This document shows positions 33,892 to 42,866 of a stretch of 64,000 bases of DNA, one piece after another. Below the pieces are notes generated by a model. It searched no databases and was not told where the DNA came from. It saw only the letters and a list, made by a program, of their open reading frames with translations. A program made the position numbers and the translations under genes. Within the stretch, counting starts at the first letter, position 1. Each line of letters starts with the position of its first letter. This DNA comes from Dama dama. Lineage: Eukaryota > Chordata > Mammalia > Artiodactyla > Cervidae. Location: contig NC_083693.1 of the NCBI RefSeq assembly GCF_033118175.1, positions 54,863,981 to 54,927,980 on the forward strand, in the 5' to 3' direction.

Positions 33892-33894
33892 TAT
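33857..33894. repeat. (TA)n microsatellite
   Basis: About 18 alternating TA units with one TG interruption, directly after the L1M segment, where the L1 ORF2 sequence would have continued as an AT-rich ATTCCATTG-like word. Probably variable in length. Confidence 0.9.
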
Positions 33895-33959
33895 CACATT
33901 TTTATTTTTTAAAAAGATACTTCTTCAGTATTCTTTCTCTTTACCTTTCATTTAAAAAA

Positions 33960-34299
33960 TAACTTTATTTATTTATTTTTTATTTATTTATTTATGCTTG
34001 GCTGTGCTGGGTCTTCACTGCTGCATGGGTTTTTCTCTTGTTGCAGCAAGCGGGGGCTGCTCTCTAGCTGCAGTGCTTGCAGACTCTTCGCTGCAGTGGC
34101 TTCTCCTGCTGTGGAGCACGGGCATGTGCAGGCGTCAGTGGCTATGGCTCCTGGGCTCCCTAGCACAGGCTCGATAGTTGTGGCACAGGGCCTTAGTTGC
34201 TCTGCAGCATGTAGGCTTTTCCCAGATCAGGGATCAAACCCATGTCTCCTGCACTGGCAGGTAGACTCTTTACCACTGAGCCACCAGGGAAGTTCCTCA
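33960..34299 (-). mobile_element. CHR-1-type SINE (antisense) with 11-bp target duplication
   Basis: A (TTTA)n tail at 33964-33995 is followed by GCTGTGCTGGGTCTTCACTG, CTCTAGCTGCAGTGC, GGCACAGGGCCTTAGTTGC, AGATCAGGGATCAAACCCAT and TTTACCACTGAGCCACCAGG. The flanks CATTTAAAAAA occur at 33949-33959 and 34300-34310. Long form of the artiodactyl tRNA-derived CHR SINE. Confidence 0.9.
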
Positions 34300-34374
34300 C
34301 ATTTAAAAAAATTTTCAAACTTGAATTGCTAAATAGAGTTTAACACTCTTAGCAGAAGCTTTCAGTGAAAAGCT

Positions 34375-34863
34375 ATTACATATATTGTTGTTGTTCAGTT
34401 GCTCAGTCGTGTCCGACTCTTTGCGGTCTCATGGACTGCAGCATGCCAGGCTTCCCCGTCCTTCACCAACTCCCAGAGTTTGCTCAAACTCATGTCCATT
34501 GAGTCAGTGATGCCATCCAACCATCTCATCTTCTGTCATCCCCTTCTCCTGCCTTCAGTCTTTCCCAGCATCAGGGTCTTTTCTAATGAGTAGGCTCTTT
34601 GCATCAGGTAGTGAAAGTATTGGAGCTTCAGCTTCAGTATCAGTCGTTCCAGTGAATATTCAGGACTGATTTCCTTTAGGATTGGCTGGTTGGATCTCCA
34701 CCACAAAGTCATCAGTTCTTCGGTGCTCAGCCTTTTTTATTGTCCAGCTCTCACATCTGTACATGACTACTAGAAAAACCATAGCTTAGACTATAAGGAC
34801 CTTTGTAGGCAAAGTAATGTCTCTGTTTTTTATTATGCTGTCTAGATTTGTCATTACATATAT
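34375..34863 (-). mobile_element. BovB LINE 3' end (antisense) with 11-bp target duplication
   Basis: GTTGCTCAGTCGTGTCCGAC, CAAACTCATGTCCATTGAGT, CTTCAGTCTTTCCCAGC, CCTTTAGGATTGGCTGG and GTAATGTCTCTGTTTTTTAT run antisense to BovB. Perfect ATTACATATAT copies at 34375-34385 and 34853-34863 bound it. The 5' truncation point is about 34852. The coding remnant is broken. Confidence 0.95.
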
Positions 34864-35285
34864 ACTTTATGACTAAAATTTTGGGAGTATAATATACTAA
34901 ATCTTTGATAAATTATATTTAAAAGGAACATGAATCATTAGAGGTTAGTAATAGTAGGCCCATGCCTGAATTGAGATCGTCTCTTTTCTCTAAAACAGGA
35001 GAAGGCCTGGGAGAACACAGTGGCTTCAGTCTACTGAACACCACATTCTGGACCTGGGTTGATCACTTATAAGACTTGTCAGAGAGATCTGCTATAGTTT
35101 TACTCTCCAAACTCTCACTGGCTGTGTTTTTTTCTTGTTTTCCTTTTTTTCTGAGCTAAAGAGGACACTTGTTCTGCCATCATTAAGAAGCCCAGGCAGG
35201 CCAGGGCTGAACTCTGCCAAGTGGAGGCAAGAGCAACAGGGACCATCTGCTTTCCCTCTCATCACCACTTAAAAACAAGGGAGAA
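34864..35285. other. Unique intronic DNA, nothing recognised
   Basis: Short unique stretch between a BovB tail and an old L1 tail. No exon, structured RNA or named repeat seen. Confidence 0.5.
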
Positions 35286-35530
35286 GGGACGTAATATACA
35301 GCATGGTGACTATAGTCAACAATATTGTATTGAACACTTGGAAGCTGCTAGGAGAGTAGATCTTTAATGTTCTTACCACACATAAAAATGGTAATTATGT
35401 GAGGTGATGGATGTTTTAACTAGTCTTATTTTGGTGATTATTTTGCAATAAATGCATGTATCAAACCATCATGTTGTACACTTTAAACTTACGAAAGTTT
35501 ATATACCAATTATATATCTCAATAAAGCTA
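35286..35530 (+). mobile_element. Old L1M 3' UTR (sense)
   Basis: GGTGACTATAGTCAACAATA, GAGGTGATGGATGTTTTAAC, TCAAACCATCATGTTGTACA, CTTTAAACTTACG and ATATATCTCAATAAAGCTAG match the terminal L1M 3' UTR in order. Confidence 0.85.
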
Positions 35531-37213
35531 GCAACAAAAGAAAACAAAACAAGGGAGGTCCAGCAGGTACCAGAAGGGGCTGCTTTGGTAAAGTGAAAAG
35601 GCTAGAAGAGAAGGTACTCAAAGGCACCAGGAAACTCATCACGGAAGGCACACTGCACTTCTAGTTCCCACTCAAGAGTGAATTCACTTGGGTAAATCAG
35701 TCTTGCAAACCCAGTCAACACCCAGTGACCTACACACAACTGATTTATACTATGGATTCTCTGCATAGGACCCTGGGATATGGTCTGTAATTATTTATCT
35801 GAGTGAAAATTCTGCATTTGTAAAGTGGCAGAGTCCACAGTGATACGTGACCTCCACGGGATCTGTCGTCAGCTAAGAGGGACCAGCCGGAGGATCCAGA
35901 GACCTGAGGCCGAGAATCACCTGCTCCGCTCCAGCTTGGCCACCCTGGGAAGGTGAGTGGGTTTCTGCTGGCTGAGAAGTGGGGTTGAGAGGAGAGAGAA
36001 AAAGCAGCAGCAACTGCTGGGCCTTGTGACGTTGGAATTTGGCTGAGGTGGTGAGGATGCTGATTGCTCAGATAACCACAGTTTCTGGTAGTGGGAAGAG
36101 TTATCTCCTCCACCGTCTCCTGAGATCTAACACTTCCCCCAACTTCCATGTGCGAGCGAGAGACAGTTTCCAGACACCATTTTACTTAGAGGGTTTCAAT
36201 AGGAGCAAGTCTTTCTATTTATAGCATTACTTTAAAAATCACCTGGCCCTGTTAGACTAGGTGAACCACTATAAAAAAGGCAGACCCACCTAGACAACAA
36301 ATTAAGCTAAAGACCTTGGAGTGAGTCTGCCTGTTAAAAGAAAATGTCCAAGTCTTACTCGGTTATTGTTGCTTTCGAGTGTAGACATCCTGCTTCCTTT
36401 GTCTGTGTCACAAGCCACTCATTCCCCTTCTTAATGAAAACAAGAGGGAGTGATTATACCTCCTGGGGCTGTGCCATTTATGCCGTCTGAAAGGCACTTA
36501 AACGAGTGGCACATTGTCTCACACATCTGGAGTTTACCAAATTAGCCAATTACGCTGGAGCTCATAAAACGAGGCCTTAAATGTCATTTAACTAGAAAAT
36601 ATTATAATCACCAAGTGGTCTGATTGTAAGATGATACTTGGGGCAACATAGGTGGTTACCAGAAAACAAATCGTGAAACAAAACACAGTTCAAATGCCCC
36701 CCAAATGCAACCACATATTTTCTACAGTAATACTTTCTGAGGAATACCATATTTCTGAAGGCACCAGCAATCAACATGTTTCTCATTTGAAACTAAGTAT
36801 AATCTGACCTCCTTATTTCCTAGTGATTTGCCTTGGGCAAACCAATGCCCAAGAATTTTTCTCATAAGAAAACTAAGGAATAAGCAGAAGGAGAGGAGAC
36901 TGATGGAAAGCCATGAATTCATCAGAGATATGGCGCTCTCTGCAAGAGGTGGCACAATGATTAGATTAGGAGTCTGGAGTTGTCAGAGGTTTGCGGTGCT
37001 GTCTCAAAATCAGCAGGATTTGGTTGACTGAACATTTACTGGTCTCTCATACTTCACTTGATGGAAGAGATAAAAAACTGCTTTAAATTGCTATGTGATT
37101 TGAGGGTAGGAATATCAAAGGTTTTAGAAAAGCTATTTAAAAATTAGAGGTTTATACACTACTTCCACATTGTCTTCTTTTCATTTAATAAACAACGAAC
37201 TTTGGGGTTTAGT
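35531..37213. other. Unique intronic DNA with a candidate regulatory block
   Basis: No named repeat with confidence; a MIR-like word order near 36945-37045 is too weak to call. Frames of 70 and 134 codons at 35452-35664 and 35745-36149 show no motif. The block 36360-36600 is described separately. Confidence 0.45.
36360..36600. promoter_or_regulatory. Candidate conserved regulatory block with NKX2-like and homeodomain words
   Basis: Seen: the imperfect palindrome GGCACTTAAACGAGTGGC (36493-36510), whose arms resemble NKX2-class CACTTAA/GCCACTC sites; AAATTAGCCAATTACG (36539-36554) with two homeodomain ATTA cores; and CTCATAAAACG, a posterior-HOX/CDX-like word. CpGs are retained in an otherwise CpG-poor region. 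Inferred function only; no conservation test was possible. Confidence 0.3.
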
Positions 37214-37435
37214 GAAAGGTGATACAGTGTAATGGAAAAACCATGGTATGTCACTAGTACCTGTTTGACTTTGGGCAAGTTAACTTCTCTCATCATCAGT
37301 TATCTCACACAAAATACAGAAATACATAATGATGCTGAGTTGTGTTGAGACTAGTGCTATGTTGAAATAAATATATTAAAAAAGTCCTTAGCACAGTGTC
37401 TGGTACACTGAAGAAAATAAACATTATTTTCACAT
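37214..37435 (+). mobile_element. MIR SINE (sense), diverged
   Basis: ACCTGTTTGACTTTGGGCAA, GTTAACTTCTCTCATCATC, CCTTAGCACAGTGTCTGGTA and GAAAATAAACATTATT follow the sense MIR order. The central part is eroded. Confidence 0.6.
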
Positions 37436-37494
37436 CTTTCTTTACCTAGGTCACCAGAATATCTTAAGTTCTGTTTAACTCCCTTTTCTCTTCA

Positions 37495-38014
37495 TGTCAG
37501 AAAGAATGGCCACTAGGTGCTTTTGTTAGGGGAACCGCTGACTGAAACTGACTGCCCTGACCAGTTACCACAGTAATATTTGCATGAGTTATCTTACAGG
37601 AGAAGGTTCTGGTAAGGAATGTGGAACTAACAAGCTACCACCAACTGGAAGAATTTGGGAAAGGTTAAAAGGAGAGAGTAGACTCCAGTCCACATGTCCT
37701 ACCAACCTCCCAGAATCCTTCTTGCTGGAATCCATCTTGGCTGAGTGAATACATGCCACCAGGAATGACCCTGAGTCAGAGTAATTGACCAGAGAGAAAC
37801 CAAAAACCAACCTGGTTACCATAAAACCTGGACTGTGAGCCACATGAAAGAGCAGTTTTCTTGGGTTCCCTGACCCTGCTGCGCTCCACCCGAGTGCCCC
37901 TTCCCGGTAAAGTCTCTTGCTTTGTCAGCAATGCATCTCTTTGGACAATTCATTTCAGGGTGTTAGATAAGAGCCCACTCTCAGGCCTTGGAAGTAGTCC
38001 CCCTTTCCTGCAAT
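37495..38014 (+). mobile_element. Ruminant ERV-type solo LTR
   Basis: Landmarks I recognise from bovine LTR families: GACTCCAGTCCACATGTCC, AGAATCCTTCTTGCTGG, AATCCATCTTGGCTGAGTGA, TCTTGGGTTCCCTGACCC, GTGCCCCTTCCCGGTAAAGT and TTTGTCAGCAATGCATCTC. Starts near TGTCAGAAAG; the end, near CTTTCCTGCAATA, is approximate. The usual AATAAA signal position reads GGTAAAG. No internal viral genes are present on either side. Target duplication not clear. Confidence 0.7.
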
Positions 38015-38486
38015 ACTTTCAGAGAAGAGTAAGGAGGTAGGCAGTCCTATTTGCATTTATTTTTTTTTTTTAAGCAAAATTTATAATCCCTTCATCCATC
38101 TGGAAACATCTCAATCACTCTCTTTAAAGGAATGGTAAGTACAGCAAAGACTAGAAGAACACTCATGAGATACTTTGAAACAAAAGAAAATTAGGTATGA
38201 TGTCTGAACGCATGGTAAATAGAGATACCAGCTACTCTTTTCCAGGGGAGTTTACAAAATGAAGATTATTGGTTTTGAAGGCACCTAATCAACTAGGCTA
38301 AATCTTTGTGTCTTCGGGGTTCAGGATTACAGTAGATGGACCTGTTAGTCTATTTTGCCAAACCAGAGAAAGATGAAAAATCACAGTGAAGATAGAGGTG
38401 CTCTCAATAGTGACAAATTCCTTCCCTGTGAGTTTTCTACAATGATGGCCTTTTTGGTAAAATCTAAGTAAATAAAATCTAAGTAA
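38015..38486. other. Unique DNA ending in a 14-bp direct repeat
   Basis: Nothing gene-like. AAAATCTAAGTAAA occurs at 38459-38472 and again at 38474-38487, directly before the BovB tail. This may be a local slippage duplication or a rearranged insertion edge. Confidence 0.5.
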
Positions 38487-38990
38487 AAACCTAGACAGCA
38501 TATTAAAAAGCAGAGATATTACTTTGCCGACAAAGGCCCGTCTAGTTAAAGCTATGGTTTTCCCAGTGGTCGAGTATGGATGTGAGAGTTGGACCATAAA
38601 GAAGACTGAGCGTTGAAGAATTGATGCTTTTGACTGTGGTGTTGGAGAAGACTCTTGAGAGTCCTTTGGATTGCAAAGAGATCAAACCAGTCAATCCTAT
38701 AGTAAATCTATCATGAATATTCTTTGGAATGACTAATGCTGAAGCCGAAGCTCCAATACTTTGGCCATCTGATGGAAAGAACTGACTCATTGGAAAAGAC
38801 CCTGATGCTGGGAAAGGCTGAAGGCAAGGAGAAGGGAATGACAGAGCATGAGATGATTGGGTGGCATCATCGACTCGATGGACAAGAATTTGAGCAGACT
38901 CTAGGAGTTGGTGAAGGATAGGAAGGCTGGTGTGCTGCAGTCCATGGGGTTGCAAACAGTCAGACTTGACTGAGTGATTGAACTGAAGTG
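38487..38990 (+). mobile_element. BovB LINE 3' end (sense), 5'-truncated
   Basis: CCTAGACAGCATATTAAAAA, GCCGACAAAGGCCCGTCTAG, GTATGGATGTGAGAGTTGGA, GTGTTGGAGAAGACTCTTGA, CTTTGGCCATCTGATGG and TGAGTGATTGAACTGAA match the BovB C-terminal coding end and tail. The frame is broken, including a stop just after the ACTGAGCGTTG word. Confidence 0.93.
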
Positions 38991-40289
38991 AATACGATGA
39001 TTCCACGTAACAGAAATTCTTACTTAGAATTTGGAAGGCTTTTCAAAAGAAAACAAATTAACTTCACCTCTGTAAAACTGGGTTGAAAAACTATGCCTTT
39101 AATAATAGCACAGTGTATTTATACTTTAAAAAAACCTTAGAAGCAGTAAAGGGATCCAGATTCATGTGATTTAAATTTAGCTATTGTCTCTTAGAAATGT
39201 GAATTCTGGTCTAAGAGGTGGGGAACTGCATCTCTAAGAATGGTGACAAGCACCAATTCACTTTCTTAGAGTGGAGAAATGGGAGACTGTGCAGATTCTA
39301 AGTGCATTAAAAGACTTTAATGTTTTTAAATAACAGAAAAGGATTAGCTTTCAAAACTTCTAACTTGCAGGGGCTGGGATGAGGGGTTAGATAAGAAGAA
39401 TGAAGAGAGATGAATTCTCCTAATTATGTAAATAGTCAAATTGACTAGCACTAGCATCTCTGTAGGCCACAGACCAAACTGGCCTCTATGCACCTGAGTG
39501 AAAAAAACATCTTTGAAAGCAGAGTGTACTCTAAGAGCTAACTAAGAAAATAAAAAGGAATTGTTTTACTAGGAAAAAAATTCAACACAGCATGTGTTAA
39601 AAGGTTTTCTTTTTTCTTTCTTTTTTTTTTTTTAAACTTAAAGCTATAAAATGCTCTTGCTCTGTATCAAAAAGCAGCTTTTTCTTTTGTATTTTTACAA
39701 ATATTTCCATCTTTAAGACAAGAGCTTTCTGACTTTTGTTAACAATGTATCCAGATCTAAAGGATTACAGAAAGAATGTCAATTTGCTTTAGAAGCAATT
39801 AAACGTACAGTTGAGGGAAAAGGCCAATTTTACTATGCAAGGACCACACATACTGTATGTTTGTTATATTACTTGATATCAAAGCAGAAACATCCAATTC
39901 TTCCTAAAACACACTTGAAATGAAGAGTCTGGCTAAGGAACTCCCACATCCAATTCAGAGATATCTGTTACTGTTTACAAAACTGGGTAATGCTGACACT
40001 ATTGTTTTATAGGAAAGAGATACTTTTACTGACTACATAATACACTATGGTTTCTTTAACTTTATATATATTTATTGGGTAAAATGAACATGATTTTGAT
40101 CCTAATCGCCATAAATGCAGGTATATTATCAATGACAGGTACCACATCGCCAGAGGAACAGCAAGAATTTGCTGATTCTCTGTCATTAGATGACCTCAAA
40201 ATATTTAACCAGCCTTCATAGCTTCAGAGGAGGTGGTCAGTAGCAAGAATTATCATCTTTCTTCTTCATTTTGCATCATCATGATGTTG
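38991..40289. other. Unique intronic DNA, no gene seen
   Basis: AT-rich, with a poly(T) run near 39605-39635. No open frame of note and no named repeat. Confidence 0.55.
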
Positions 40290-40605
40290 GTGTGATGACT
40301 TTCATTCATTTGTTCAGCATACCTTTACCAAATATCTCTCCTTAGTGCCAAACACAGGCATAGGGAATACGAGGGAAGTGAGACATGGCCATTAGCGAAA
40401 TGTATTATTAGGGTGGGAGAGGAGAGATAGAAAACAAGCTCAGTAAATTAGGGTGGTGCCTGCTATATAACGGACCTGTGCATGGGGAATGAGACTGGAG
40501 AAGAAGGGAGGCCATCCTAGGAAGGGCTCTGTACACCTAATAAGGAGTTTAGACTTTACCCTACAGGCCATGTTTTTACATATTCCTGAAATACTCTAAA
40601 AATAA
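40290..40605 (-). mobile_element. L2 LINE 3' end (antisense)
   Basis: TCATTCATTTGTTCAGCATA, TAGTGCCAAACACAGGCATA, GGGAATACGAGGGAAG, then GGGAGGCCATCCTAGGAAGG and GGAGTTTAGACTTTACCCT match the antisense L2 3' region. Confidence 0.6.
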
Positions 40606-40611
40606 AATAAT

Positions 40612-41745
40612 GAAAATAGTATGGTACTTGCATAGAGCTAGAGAAGTTAATGAAACAGAACAGAAAATGGAGAAACCAAATAGAAAATTTAGCTGATAAA
40701 TATGTGCAAGTTTAATAAAACAAACAAACTGGCATTTCTAATTAGTGAATAAGGAATAGAATTCTTAACCAGTGGCATTTGGACAGTTGACTAACCATTT
40801 GAAAATAAAATTTGATTCCTATATGCCACACTGCACATTAAAAACAAATCTCAGATTAAAGATTCGAATGTAAATGTTTATCTCTTGGAGTTTGAGGATA
40901 TTCTTTTTTAATGTGCCATCAGATATCACAGAGGAAAATAGATATAATCACAAAATCACAATCTTCAAAGATCACAAATTTCCGAAAGGTTTAAGATATT
41001 ATAATTGTAAGACAAAGAGCATTCATGTCAATGTATGACAAAACCCACTGAAATGTTGTGAAGTAATTAGCCTCCAACTAATAAAAAAAAAAAAAAAAAA
41101 AGACAAAGAGCAAGTTAGGAGAAATATTTGTAATTTACATAATAGTTAAATAAATTAATAAAAATTAATAAAAGCATCTAACCTATGAGAAATGGGTAAA
41201 GAACACAAATATGCAATGCATGGAAAAATATGACAATGATATAAAAGTATGCTCAACCCCAGTTACCATCAATGCAATTTTGTTATGACAGTTTTCTTTT
41301 GTATCTGTTAGATTATAAACAGGAGATGCACATGAGTAAAAGATATATCAAATAATGATTGATATTGTCCAGTGTTTGAGAGACTGTGGAGAAATGAAAA
41401 CTCTCAAATACTAAGTCAGTACATACTTTTTGGAAGACAATTTGGCAACATATGTGATATAAGGTGTGCATATCATTTGATCCTATAAGTCCATAGCGGA
41501 CAACTTTTAAAAACAGAAATTTTAAAATGTGAAAAAGTAGTATAAGAATATATACTGTACTGTTGTTTAATAGTAAAAATCTGGAAACAACCTACTGGGC
41601 CACCAAAGGGGATTAATTTAGCAAACTGCAGTATGTAGATAAAGAAATTACTATGCTGTTGTTCAAAAGGACATATTGGCATGGAACAACATCAATGACA
41701 TACGTTTAACTGAAATGAACAATCAGCAAAACAGTATCCCCAGTA
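40612..41745 (+). mobile_element. Old L1M ORF2 and 3' end (sense), interrupted by a tiny young L1 insertion
   Basis: GAGAAGTTAATGAAACAGAA, GACTAACCATTTGAAAATAA, TCAGATTAAAGATTCGAATG lie left; GGAAGACAATTTGGCAACAT, AATCTGGAAACAACCTACTG and ATTACTATGCTGTTGTTC lie right. This is the C-terminal half of L1 ORF2 in sense, full of stops. The 41009-41112 block splits it. Confidence 0.8.
41009..41112 (+). mobile_element. Very short L1-BT 3' terminus with 13-bp target duplication
   Basis: Only about 60 bases of the L1-BT 3' end are present (AATGTATGACAAAACCC, then GAAGTAATTAGCCTCCAACT), followed by a nearly pure poly(A) of about 19. Perfect AAGACAAAGAGCA copies at 41009-41021 and 41100-41112 flank it. 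It inserted into the old L1M. Confidence 0.92.
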
Positions 41746-41763
41746 AATTCTGCTAAGAAAGAT

Positions 41764-41990
41764 AGTGAACTACAGAGGTTAGGAACATGGGCTTTGGGGA
41801 AAAGTTGACTTGATTTGAGTCCAAGATTCATAATTTATCAGATATGTGAAAATTAACCTTTCTGAATCTTGGTTGCTTCATCCGACTAACTTGAATGGAT
41901 GCTCACAGGACCTACCACAAAGAGCTATATGGAAAATTCCTAGTGCATAGTAAAGGCTAAATATATACTAATTGTTATTATTACTGTTAT
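41764..41990 (+). mobile_element. MIR SINE (sense)
   Basis: AGGTTAGGAACATGGGCTTT, TTGATTTGAGTCCAAGATTC, CTTGGTTGCTTCATCCGAC, TCCTAGTGCATAGTAAAGGC and ATTGTTATTATTACTG match sense MIR from head to tail. Confidence 0.7.
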
Positions 41991-42403
41991 CGTTTTGGTA
42001 TAATTATTATTGTCAACCAATTCTCTTATGAAAACAACTGCAAAATGCAAATCTAAAATCCTTTGTAAAATTATTTATGCTTAATAGAATCTTTACCTGA
42101 ATCTATACATCAAAGACCATTTTAGTTTATGTAACTAAAATATTCTATTTATCTGATCATCTAATGGACAGGATGATGAACTTGACACATTAGTTTTTGA
42201 CAACAGTATGTTTTGATAGAATATTCATAAATCAGAATGCAAATAAGGAACACATATTTAAGAAACAAACAACTATCACATTTAGACATTTCCAGTTATA
42301 AGAACTTTGAAAAGCTTTAACAGCACAAATTGAAAATTGTCCTATAGTCATCAAATTATTTTTAATAAAGGATATTATTAATATCCTTTTCGAGGTAGTT
42401 ATC
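41991..42403. other. Unique intronic DNA, nothing recognised
   Basis: AT-rich spacer between a MIR and a partial Bov SINE, about 340-750 bases downstream of the SLC25A21 donor. No motif recognised. Confidence 0.5.
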
Positions 42404-42543
42404 ATGTGTGTGTGAGTGCTGGGTCACTTCAATCATGTCCAACTCTCTGTGGCCCCATGAACTGTAGCCCCCTCAGGCTCCACGGTCCCTGGGATTCTCC
42501 AGGCAAGAATACTGGAGTGGGTTGCCATGCCCTCCTCCAGGGA
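42404..42543 (-). mobile_element. Partial Bov-A SINE (antisense)
   Basis: TCAATCATGTCCAACTCTCT, GATTCTCCAGGCAAGAATAC and TTGCCATGCCCTCCTCCAGG are the antisense Bov-A body. The tRNA-like head is missing, so it is truncated. It lies about 200 bases downstream of the SLC25A21 donor. Confidence 0.9.
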
Positions 42544-42730
42544 GTTTCTATCATATACATATTTAATTTTCAACTGTATTATCAAGAAAAACATGCACAA
42601 AAATAGAAAAACACTCTTTTCAATATTTTTCCCTAATAAGACTAGGAAAAGAAATCATTCAAAATGAGAAAATTTGTTATGTAGTAATATATTAAAATGT
42701 CTACATCAACACAGAGATTGTGTGAAGAAC

Positions 42731-42739
42731 CATACATAC
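42731..42739 (-). other. SLC25A21: Splice donor of the SLC25A21 exon
   Basis: On the minus strand the exon ends in AGAAGG and is followed by GTATGTATG. This fits the U2-type 5' splice consensus well from position +1 to +5. With the acceptor it defines an 84-bp exon whose phase matches the carrier frame. Confidence 0.87.
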
Positions 42740-42823
42740 CCTTCTGTGCGCAAAATCATTCGAAAGCTGTCTCCTAAGCTTTTATAACTGTTTGGATCAG
42801 TTGCACATCTCTGAATCTGGAAC
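42740..42823 (-). CDS. SLC25A21: SLC25A21 internal coding exon (mitochondrial 2-oxodicarboxylate carrier), 84 bp
   Basis: SLC25A21 exchanges 2-oxoadipate and 2-oxoglutarate across the inner mitochondrial membrane, serving lysine and tryptophan breakdown. Seen: on the minus strand a T-rich tract and TTTCTAG precede base 42823, and base 42740 is followed by GTATGT. One frame is open throughout; it has 27 full codons, starts by completing a split codon and ends with GG of the next (phase 2 to phase 2). The peptide begins FQIQRCATDPNSYKSL, then G, and ends DSFRMILRTE. Known: in this carrier the first repeat continues from PLDVVKTR through FQIQRCATDPNSYKSL to EG and then LFGFYKG; the split codons here fit Arg (AG|G) and Gly (GG|N). 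The segment is the matrix loop and amphipathic helix after transmembrane helix 1. Inferred: third coding exon of a multi-exon gene. The other two frames contain stops. Flanking coding exons were not found in the window. Confidence 0.93.
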
Positions 42824-42866
42824 CTAGAAACAAAATCAAACAAACAAAAAAAATCCAAGTTAAAGA
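42824..42866 (-). other. SLC25A21: Splice acceptor and polypyrimidine tract of the SLC25A21 exon
   Basis: Read on the minus strand, this stretch is a long T-rich run with two TTTG repeats ending in TTTCTAG, directly before the exon. AG falls at 42825-42824. It is a good U2-type 3' splice site. The branch point cannot be fixed by eye; a TTAAC-like sequence about 35-40 bases upstream is one candidate. Confidence 0.85.

Larger units (their letters stand above)
1..42739 (-). other. SLC25A21: SLC25A21 intron downstream of the exon (partial)
   Basis: This is inferred intron. The next coding exon should begin with LFGFYKG, and I saw no such frame on the minus strand, so the intron probably extends below base 1. 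It holds most of the transposon fossils and the repeat-poor 14.35-22.8 kb block. Confidence 0.72.

Noticed and set aside
33857..33894. AT-alternating tract considered as an origin or unwinding element
   Set aside because: Ordinary microsatellite; nothing else supports an origin.
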